From positions 1 to 18,635 of the forward strand of contig JAUQYA010000145.1 in assembly GCA_030837785.1 (NCBI GenBank): 18,635 nucleotides of DNA, given 5' to 3'. The position numbers and the translations under genes are program-made. Every line of letters begins with the position of its first letter. The first letter of the stretch is position 1. A model generated the notes under the pieces. That model ran no database searches. It was not told where the DNA came from and saw nothing but the letters and a program-made list of their open reading frames with translations. The DNA is from Albidovulum sp. (lineage in GTDB: Bacteria > Pseudomonadota > Alphaproteobacteria > Rhodobacterales > Rhodobacteraceae). Positions 13,694 through 18,635 of this stretch are shown piece after piece.

Positions 13694-14278
13694 TCAGCCC
13701 TCGCCCGGCCGGACCATCTCGAACACCTCCCGCACCACCGAATAGTCGCGGTAGCCGCCGCGGGCGAGGGGGTGGAAGCGGGTGACGTCGAAGCGGCCGT
13801 CGACGAGGCAATCGTCGCGCAGGTGCACGCCCTTGACCTCGCCCAGGACGAGGAAGTTGCCCTGCCCGCGCAGGCGGAGGATCTCCACCACCTCGCATTC
13901 AAGACAGGCCGGCGCGCCATCGACGCGGGGGCAGGGGATGGTGACGCAATCGGCCTTGGCGACGCCGGCCAGCGCGAACTCGTCGGTTCCCGGCGGGTAG
14001 AGGCCGGAGGTGAGGTTCATCGCCTCGCGCGCGGCATATCCGACGATGGAGATGGAGAAGACGCCGGTTTCCTCGGCGTTTCTCAGCGAATCCTTGCGTG
14101 CGTTCGGGGCGAACATCACCTGCGGCGGGACATAGGCGGTGGCGTTGAAGAAGGAATAGGGGGCGAGGTTGTCGCCCTCGCGCCCGCGCGTCCCGACCCA
14201 GGCGATGGGCCGGGGGCTGACGATGGCGTTCAGCGGGTTGTGCGGCAGGCCGTGGCCGTCCTCGGGGCGGTAGAACAT
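13694..14278 (-). CDS. Flavin reductase-like domain protein
   Basis: A 194-residue FMN-binding protein of the flavin reductase/DIM6-NTAB family (split-barrel). Members reduce free flavin with NAD(P)H or act as flavin-dependent oxidoreductases. SPRPIAWVGT (21-30) and NLAPYSFFNA (37-46) are the characteristic flavin-binding segments, followed by SLRNAEETGVFSIS (64-77). The frame is open far upstream on the minus strand, but the ATG at 14278 has GAGG about five bases before it and matches the usual MFYRPEDGHG-type N terminus. No monooxygenase partner is adjacent, so the substrate is unknown. It is divergent from the GNAT gene, with a palindrome in the spacer. Confidence 0.9.
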   Translation of the reverse strand: MFYRPEDGHGLPHNPLNAIVSPRPIAWVGTRGREGDNLAPYSFFNATAYVPPQVMFAPNARKDSLRNAEETGVFSISIVGYAAREAMNLTSGLYPPGTDEFALAGVAKADCVTIPCPRVDGAPACLECEVVEILRLRGQGNFLVLGEVKGVHLRDDCLVDGRFDVTRFHPLARGGYRDYSVVREVFEMVRPGEG

Positions 14279-14289
14279 CGGGGCCTCAT

Positions 14290-14303
14290 TCGGTTTGAAC
14301 CGA
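14290..14303. promoter_or_regulatory. Palindromic operator candidate TCGGTT-TG-AACCGA
   Basis: Perfect 6-bp arms separated by two bases lie in the 78-base spacer between the divergent flavin reductase and GNAT genes, 12 bases upstream of the reductase ATG. A second inverted repeat, GCCCC/GGGGC with a 7-base loop, follows at 14308-14324. A dimeric repressor controlling both genes would fit, but no regulator gene is nearby. Confidence 0.4.
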
Positions 14304-14356
14304 TCCTGCCCCCATGCTAGGGGCGATTTCCAGCGGATTCGGGGAGCGTTGGGCGG

Positions 14357-14854
14357 GTGTACCGGCTGGAGGAGGAGACGGAGGCCGACTGGTGGGAGGT
14401 GGAGGCGCTCTATGACCTCTGCTTCGCGCCGGGGCGGACGGCGCTCTCGTCCTACCGGCTGAGGGGCGGGGTGGCGAAGGTCCGCGAGCTTTGCCACGTC
14501 TTGCGCGACGGCGAGGGCGTGCTGGCGGCGGTGATCCGCTACTGGCCGGTCGAGGTGGCGGGGCGGCGGGTGCTGCTTCTGGGCCCGGTGGCGGTGCATC
14601 CGACCCGGCAGGGCGAGGGGCTCGGCGGGCTCCTGATCCGCGAGAGCCTCGCCGAGGCGCGCCGGCTGGGGTGGGAGCGGGTGCTGCTGGTGGGCGACGC
14701 GCCCTATTACCGGCGCTTCGGGTTCCGCAAGCTCGACGGCGTCGAGATGCCGCCGCCCACGAACCCCGAGCGGGTGCTGGGGCTGGCGCTGAAGTCCGGC
14801 GCCTGGGAGGGCGTGGCCGGGCCGGTGGAGAAGGCGAAAGGTGCTGCGGATTGA
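14357..14854 (+). CDS. GNAT N-acetyltransferase (YhbS-like)
   Basis: A 165-residue acetyltransferase of the COG3153/YhbS type. LLGPVAVHPTRQGEGLGGLL at about residues 74-93 is the acetyl-CoA motif A, with Arg84-Gln-Gly-Glu-Gly as the pyrophosphate loop. VLLVGDAPYYRRFGFR (114-129) is typical of this branch. The start is a GTG with GGGGAG (14341-14346) ten bases upstream. No ATG in the first 30 codons would keep the domain complete. The acceptor substrate is unknown. It is followed after 31 bases by the EcsC-family gene, with which it may form a small operon. Confidence 0.88.
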   Translation: MYRLEEETEADWWEVEALYDLCFAPGRTALSSYRLRGGVAKVRELCHVLRDGEGVLAAVIRYWPVEVAGRRVLLLGPVAVHPTRQGEGLGGLLIRESLAEARRLGWERVLLVGDAPYYRRFGFRKLDGVEMPPPTNPERVLGLALKSGAWEGVAGPVEKAKGAAD

Positions 14855-14885
14855 ACGGCGCCGGCCGGCGCCATATCTTTGCCGG

Positions 14886-15674
14886 ATGGACGACGAAACG
14901 GTATCCCCCGCCGCCGCGGCCCGGCCGGGCGAACTGCCCGCCGAGGCACTGGCGGAGATCGCCGCGCTGGCGGCAAGCGCGAAGCGGGCGAACGGCCCGC
15001 TGATCCGCGCCTTCAACCGCCTCGGCGGCGGGGTCGAGACCCAGATCGGCGCGCTGCCCGCGAACATCCGCAGCCTTGTCGACGGTGGCACCGAGGGGCT
15101 TCTTACCGCGGCCTACCGGGCCGCCGGCGCGGTCGGGGGCCTGAAGGTCGTGCCCGAGACGGGCGACTGGGCGCATCGCGTCGCTGCCGCGACCGGGGGG
15201 GCGCTCGGCGGCTTCGGCGGGCTCGGCACGGTGGCGGTGGAATTGCCGGCGACGGTGGCGCTCTTCTTCGGCGCCATGCAGAAGATCGCGGCCGCGCACG
15301 GCTACGACCCGAAGTCGGAACGGGCGCGGTTGATCTGCCTCGAGGTTTTCGGGGCGGGCGGCCCGCTTGCCGGCGACGACGGCGCCAATACCGGCTTCAT
15401 CGGCTCTCGCCTCGCCGTCAACAGCGGGGCGGTGCAGGCGGTGATCCGCCGCGTTGCGCCGGCGGTCGCGGCGCTTCTCGGCCGCAAGCTCGCCAGCCAG
15501 GCGGTGCCGGTGATCGGCGCGGCGGCGGGGGCGGGACTGAACCTCGCCTTCCTGTCTTATTTCCGCGAGATGGCGCATGTGCGCTTCGGGCTGCAACGCC
15601 TTGCCGACCGGCATGGTGCCGAGGCGGTCGAGGCGCAGTTCCGCGCCGAGGCCAGGTCGATCGGCCTCGGCTGA
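14886..15674 (+). CDS. EcsC family protein
   Basis: A 262-residue protein resembling the EcsC family (named after a Bacillus gene next to an ABC transporter), of unknown biochemical function. The Gly/Ala-rich hydrophobic centre GGALGGFGGLGTVAVELPAT (residues 104-123) and the following VALFFGAMQKIAAAHGYD are the family core. A second hydrophobic stretch lies at about 205-223. Two starts are possible: ATG at 14886, chosen because it gives a usual acidic N terminus, or GTG at 14841, overlapping the end of the GNAT gene and preceded by GAGAAGG, which would add 15 mostly basic residues. No ABC transporter is nearby, so the context gives no hint of its role. Confidence 0.82.
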   Translation: MDDETVSPAAAARPGELPAEALAEIAALAASAKRANGPLIRAFNRLGGGVETQIGALPANIRSLVDGGTEGLLTAAYRAAGAVGGLKVVPETGDWAHRVAAATGGALGGFGGLGTVAVELPATVALFFGAMQKIAAAHGYDPKSERARLICLEVFGAGGPLAGDDGANTGFIGSRLAVNSGAVQAVIRRVAPAVAALLGRKLASQAVPVIGAAAGAGLNLAFLSYFREMAHVRFGLQRLADRHGAEAVEAQFRAEARSIGLG

Positions 15675-15677
15675 CCC

Positions 15678-17918
15678 TCAGATGTCCTGGCGGGCGAGCC
15701 AGTCCATCACCGGCGCGCGGACATTGGCGGCACCGGCGGCGCATTCGGCCTCGATCACGCCGCGCAGTTCGGTGAGGTCGACGTGGCGGATCAGGTGCTT
15801 GACCGGACCGATCGAGGCGGGGCGCATCGACAGCGTCCGGATCCCGAGCGCGGCCATGCAGAGCGCCTCGATCGGGCGGCCGGCATCCTCGCCGCAGAAC
15901 GAGAGCGGCGTATCGCTGGCGGTGCAGCGGCCGACGATGTGGGAGATGAAGCGCAGGAAGCTGGTGTTCAGCATGTCGTAGCGCCGGCGCACCGCCTCGT
16001 TCTCGCGGTCGGCGGCGAAGAAGAACTGCTTGAGGTCGTTGCCGCCGATCGAGATGAAGTCGCACATCTCGAAGAAGGCATCCGGCGCATAGGCGAGCGA
16101 GGGCGTCTCGAGCATCGCGCCGATCTCGAGGCTCGCGGGCAGGGCATGGCCGAGCTGGCGCTCGCGCTCGATCTCGTCGAGCAGCATCTGACGGGCGCGG
16201 TCGAACTCTCCCATCTCTGCCACGAAGGGGAACATCACGGTGAGGGGGCGCCCCTTTGCGGCGCGGATCAGCGCCTGGAGCTGCATCCGCATGACGCCGG
16301 GCTTGTCGAGCCCGACGCGGATCGCGCGCCAGCCCATCGCGGGGTTCGGCTCGTCCACCCGCTTCATGTAGGGCAGCACCTTGTCCGAGCCGATGTCGAG
16401 GGTGCGGAAGGCGATCCGCTTGCCTTTCGCGGCGTCCATCACGCTGGAATAGATCGCGGCAAGCTCGGAGCGCTTCGGCACATGGGCGCGGATCAGGAAC
16501 TGCAACTCGGTGCGGAAAAGGCCGACGCCGTCGGCGCCCGAGCCCGCGAGCGAGGGCAGGTCGGCCATCAGGCCGGCGTTCATGTGAAGCGCGATCCGGG
16601 TGCCGCATTTCGCCTCTGCCGGTAGGTCGCGGAGGCCCGCGTAGCGGCTTTGCGCGGCGGCCTGCATGGCGATCTTGTCGCGGAAGGCGGCGGCCACCGT
16701 GTCTTCGGGGCGCAGGTGGACGACGCCCTGGTCGCCGTCGACGAGGATGGCGTCGCCGTTCAGGGCCTCGGTGGTGATCCGGTCGGCGTGGATGACGAGC
16801 GGGATCGCCAGCGCCCGCGCCACCACGGCGGCGTGCGAGCCGACCGAGCCTTCCTCGAGCACCACGCCCCGGAGCTTGCGGCCGTAGTCCAGAAGCTCGG
16901 CCGGGCCGATGTTGCGGGCGACGAGGATCGGGTTTTCCGGCATCGCGGCGCCGGTGTTCCGGCCCTGGCCGGTGAGGATCCGCAGGAGCCGGTTCGACAG
17001 GTCGTCGAGGTCGTGCAGCCGGTCGCGCAGATAGGGGTCGGCGACCGATTCGAGCCGCGCCCGCGCGGTCGACTGTTCCTTTTCCACCGCCGCCTCGGCC
17101 GAGAGGCCGCGGGTGATGTCCTCTTCCATCCGGCGCAGCCAGCCGCGCGAATGGGCGAACATCCGGTAGGCTTCGAGAACCTGCTTCTGTTCCTTGTCGA
17201 GGCTTTCGGCGGCGAGGAGGTCATCGACCGACACGCGCAGCTCGCTGACCGCGGCGCGGATGCGCTCGATCTCGGTCAGGGGGTCGTCGGCGACCGGGTT
17301 GGTGATCACCACGCGCGGCTCGTGCAGCCAGACGCGCCCCTCGGCGGCGCCCTCCTGCCCGGTGGCGCCACGGAACATCACCGGGCGCTTGTGCAGCCCC
17401 GCCATCGCGCCGCCGTCGCCGACGAAGGCGCCAAGCTCGGTCATCTCGGCCAGCACCATCGCCACGACCTCGAGCGCGTCGACCTCGTCCACCGAGAATT
17501 CGCGCGCGGTCTTCGACTGCACCACGATGACGCCGAGCTTCTCGCCGACGCGCTGGATCGGCACGCCGAGGAAGGAGGAATAGATCTCCTCCCCGGTCTC
17601 GGGCATGTAGCGGAAGCCCTTCTCGGCCGGGGCGTTGGCGGTGTTCACCGGGGTCAGCGTGCGGGCGACGCGGCCGACGAGCCCCTCGCCGATCCGCATC
17701 CGCGTCTTGTGGACCGATTCGCTCCTGAGGCCCTCGGTGGCGCAAAGCTCGAGCGTCTCCTCGTCGCGGAAGAGGTAGATCGAGCAGACCTCGCATTCCA
17801 TCGAATCCGCGATCAGACGGGTGATCCGGTCGAGCCGCTCCTGGCCTGCGCCCGGCTCTGCAAGAGTGTCGCGCAAGCGTCTGAGAAGCTTCCGGCTTTC
17901 GCTTTCGGTTCGATCCAC
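15678..17918 (-). CDS. ptsP: Phosphoenolpyruvate-protein phosphotransferase, nitrogen PTS (EI-Ntr)
   Basis: A 746-residue cytoplasmic enzyme I of the nitrogen-related PTS. It takes phosphate from phosphoenolpyruvate and passes it to NPr and then to EIIA-Ntr, a regulatory relay. An N-terminal GAF domain (about 25-160) distinguishes it from sugar-PTS enzyme I and binds glutamine in other proteobacteria. The swivelling domain holds the phosphorylated His362 in EEGSVGSHAAVVARA (355-369). The C-terminal PEP-binding barrel has GVGLFRTELQFL (464-475), FRTLDIGSDK (504-513), SIGGNDLKQF (623-632) and the acid Cys675 in SFCGEDAG. Many enzymes I have SIGTNDL or SVGSNDL; the Gly variant is noted but probably natural. 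The start is GTG, directly after a weak GGGACGGCAGAGC. It lies 152 bases downstream of lysC, an adjacency common in Alphaproteobacteria. Confidence 0.96.
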   Translation of the reverse strand: MDRTESESRKLLRRLRDTLAEPGAGQERLDRITRLIADSMECEVCSIYLFRDEETLELCATEGLRSESVHKTRMRIGEGLVGRVARTLTPVNTANAPAEKGFRYMPETGEEIYSSFLGVPIQRVGEKLGVIVVQSKTAREFSVDEVDALEVVAMVLAEMTELGAFVGDGGAMAGLHKRPVMFRGATGQEGAAEGRVWLHEPRVVITNPVADDPLTEIERIRAAVSELRVSVDDLLAAESLDKEQKQVLEAYRMFAHSRGWLRRMEEDITRGLSAEAAVEKEQSTARARLESVADPYLRDRLHDLDDLSNRLLRILTGQGRNTGAAMPENPILVARNIGPAELLDYGRKLRGVVLEEGSVGSHAAVVARALAIPLVIHADRITTEALNGDAILVDGDQGVVHLRPEDTVAAAFRDKIAMQAAAQSRYAGLRDLPAEAKCGTRIALHMNAGLMADLPSLAGSGADGVGLFRTELQFLIRAHVPKRSELAAIYSSVMDAAKGKRIAFRTLDIGSDKVLPYMKRVDEPNPAMGWRAIRVGLDKPGVMRMQLQALIRAAKGRPLTVMFPFVAEMGEFDRARQMLLDEIERERQLGHALPASLEIGAMLETPSLAYAPDAFFEMCDFISIGGNDLKQFFFAADRENEAVRRRYDMLNTSFLRFISHIVGRCTASDTPLSFCGEDAGRPIEALCMAALGIRTLSMRPASIGPVKHLIRHVDLTELRGVIEAECAAGAANVRAPVMDWLARQDI

Positions 17919-17997
17919 GCTCTGCCGTCCCGGTCGGTGTTTTTCCCTCTATAGGCGAAGCGTTGGCAAATGGGGAGTGCCGAATGCTGCCGGGCCG

Positions 17998-18023
17998 GGG
18001 CGGGGCAGCAGAATCGCCCGCCC
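17998..18023 (-). terminator. Possible lysC terminator hairpin
   Basis: GGGCGGG (17998-18004) can pair with CCCGCCC (18017-18023), and with a bulge at 18005 the stem extends by GC/GC around a 9-base loop. A competing weaker pairing CCGCCCG/CGGGCGG is found at 18018-18024 and 18044-18050. The region lies between the lysC stop and the ptsP start; no T-tract follows on the minus strand. Confidence 0.35.
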
Positions 18024-18070
18024 GCAGCGCCTGCCCCCGGCGACGGGCGGCATCCCGGCCACTTCGAGGG

Positions 18071-18635
18071 TCAGGCCTTTTCCAGTTCAAAGGCGTCGTG
18101 CAGCGCCTGAACCGCCAGTTCCAGGTATTTCCGGTCGATCAGCACCGAAATCTTGATTTCGGACGTGGCGATGACCTTGATGTTGATGTTTTCGGCCGAG
18201 AGCGCCGCGAACATCTTGGCCGCCACGCCGGCGTGGCTTCTCATGCCGATGCCGACGACCGAGACCTTGGCCACGTCGGTGTCGATGATCAGTTCGTCAT
18301 ACTGGATCTTGCCCGCCGCCCTCGCCTCCTCGATCGCCTTCTGGGCGCGGGTGACCTGGTTCGTCGGGCAGGAGAAGGTCATGTCGGTGACGGCGCCGGG
18401 ATGGGCCGCGTCATAGTCCTTTTCCGAGATGTTCTGGACGATCATGTCGACGTTGACGCCGGCGTCCGACAGCGTGCCGAAGATCGCCGAGGCCACGCCC
18501 GGACGGTCCTCGATGGTGAAGAGGGTGATCTTGGCCTCGTCGCGCGAATAGGCGACGCCCGAGACGACTTTCGATTCCATGATTTCCTCCTCGCCGCAGA
18601 CCAGCGTTCCAGAATTTTCGTCGGTGTCCTCGAAG
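18071..18635 (-). CDS. lysC: Aspartate kinase, C-terminal part (ACT domains), truncated by window end
   Basis: The 3' part of aspartokinase, which phosphorylates aspartate at the first step of lysine, threonine and methionine synthesis. The frame is open to the window edge, so the catalytic N-terminal domain lies outside. The visible 187 residues begin with the end of the catalytic part (GTLVCGEEEIMESKVVSGVA) and contain two ACT domains: ITLFTIEDRPGVASAIFGTL, and VSVVGIGMRSHAGVAAKMFA followed by INIKVIATSEIKISVLI. VQNIS and TSEIKIS lie at the allosteric lysine/threonine site in related enzymes. An internal ATG at 18580 with a very good ribosome site could also start a separate small subunit. 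Confidence 0.95.
   Translation of the reverse strand, partial: FEDTDENSGTLVCGEEEIMESKVVSGVAYSRDEAKITLFTIEDRPGVASAIFGTLSDAGVNVDMIVQNISEKDYDAAHPGAVTDMTFSCPTNQVTRAQKAIEEARAAGKIQYDELIIDTDVAKVSVVGIGMRSHAGVAAKMFAALSAENINIKVIATSEIKISVLIDRKYLELAVQALHDAFELEKA
18585..18592 (-). promoter_or_regulatory. Internal Shine-Dalgarno inside lysC
   Basis: On the minus strand GAGGAGGA stands four bases before the in-frame ATG at 18580. It is one of the strongest ribosome-site matches in the window, yet lies inside a coding region. The same bases encode Glu-Glu-Glu, so coding constraints alone could explain it. Translation from this ATG would give a 169-residue protein consisting of the two ACT domains. Confidence 0.45.

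Noticed and set aside
13083..13898. Minus-strand frames across the hairpin cluster that could be read as a small protein.
   Set aside because: They overlap the methyltransferase end and the flavin reductase in other frames, and their sequence is just the translation of palindromes with no recognisable fold.
11531..14331. A shared string CTAGGGGCGATTYCC at 11531-11545 and 14317-14331, in two intergenic regions.
   Set aside because: Fourteen of fifteen bases agree, but in 18.6 kb of GC-rich DNA several such pairs are expected by chance. It is worth a genome-wide count only.
15418..16608. A 396-codon minus-strand frame within ptsP.
   Set aside because: Arg/Pro-rich shadow frame of ptsP, which has all catalytic motifs of EI-Ntr in the real frame.

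Overview
The window looks like a chromosomal segment of a high-GC alphaproteobacterium, most likely a member of the Rhodobacterales (Rhodobacteraceae and relatives). The reasons are the strong G/C bias at third codon positions, a cta (aa3-type cytochrome c oxidase) gene cluster with thrC and an M16 processing-peptidase-like gene directly behind it, a FnrL-type box, and a lysC-ptsP pair. No rRNA, tRNA, CRISPR array, transposase or phage gene could be supported.

Layout. Positions 1-290 hold no convincing gene, but they contain an inverted repeat enclosing a G-quadruplex-type run and two tandem small palindromes. A pyridoxamine-oxidase-like flavoprotein gene (291-905, +) converges on tldD (2359-935, -). 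From 2543 to 9943 (+) a tightly packed, probably co-transcribed run carries ctaC, ctaB, a 54-residue membrane ORF, ctaG, ctaE, surf1, thrC, an M16 peptidase gene and a GNAT acetyltransferase gene. Subunits II and III of the oxidase and the factors for heme O synthesis (CtaB), CuB insertion (CtaG/Cox11) and heme a/assembly (Surf1) are present, but subunit I (ctaD) is not. The tldD-ctaC divergent promoter region holds a near-perfect FnrL/FNR box, a TGTCGCA direct repeat and a hairpin in the ctaC leader. After a GC-rich stem-loop follows a GlcD/D-2-hydroxyglutarate-dehydrogenase-like FAD oxidase gene (10025-11440, +).

The accessory part is 11441-13693. A 324-base spacer carries two hairpins and a striking array of CGTCGG cores spaced exactly 11 bp. 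It precedes a gene (11765-13396, +) that fuses a beta-class DPPF DNA methyltransferase to a C-terminal Mrr-like PD-(D/E)XK nuclease domain. The stretch of this gene that should encode target recognition (about 12200-12660) is clearly lower in GC and uses rare codons (TTA, ATA, CTA, CGA), while both catalytic flanks look host-like. This suggests a recombined specificity domain and is the most interesting signal of the window. The gene is followed by a 180-bp cluster of five consecutive inverted repeats (13475-13654) that looks like a dispersed mosaic palindromic element.

The remainder is housekeeping: a flavin reductase-like gene (-) divergent from a GNAT gene (+) with a palindrome between them, an EcsC-family gene (+), and on the minus strand the 3' part of lysC (aspartate kinase ACT domains, running off the window end) followed by ptsP (GAF-containing EI-Ntr of the nitrogen PTS). 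All assignments come from reading motifs; no database search was run.
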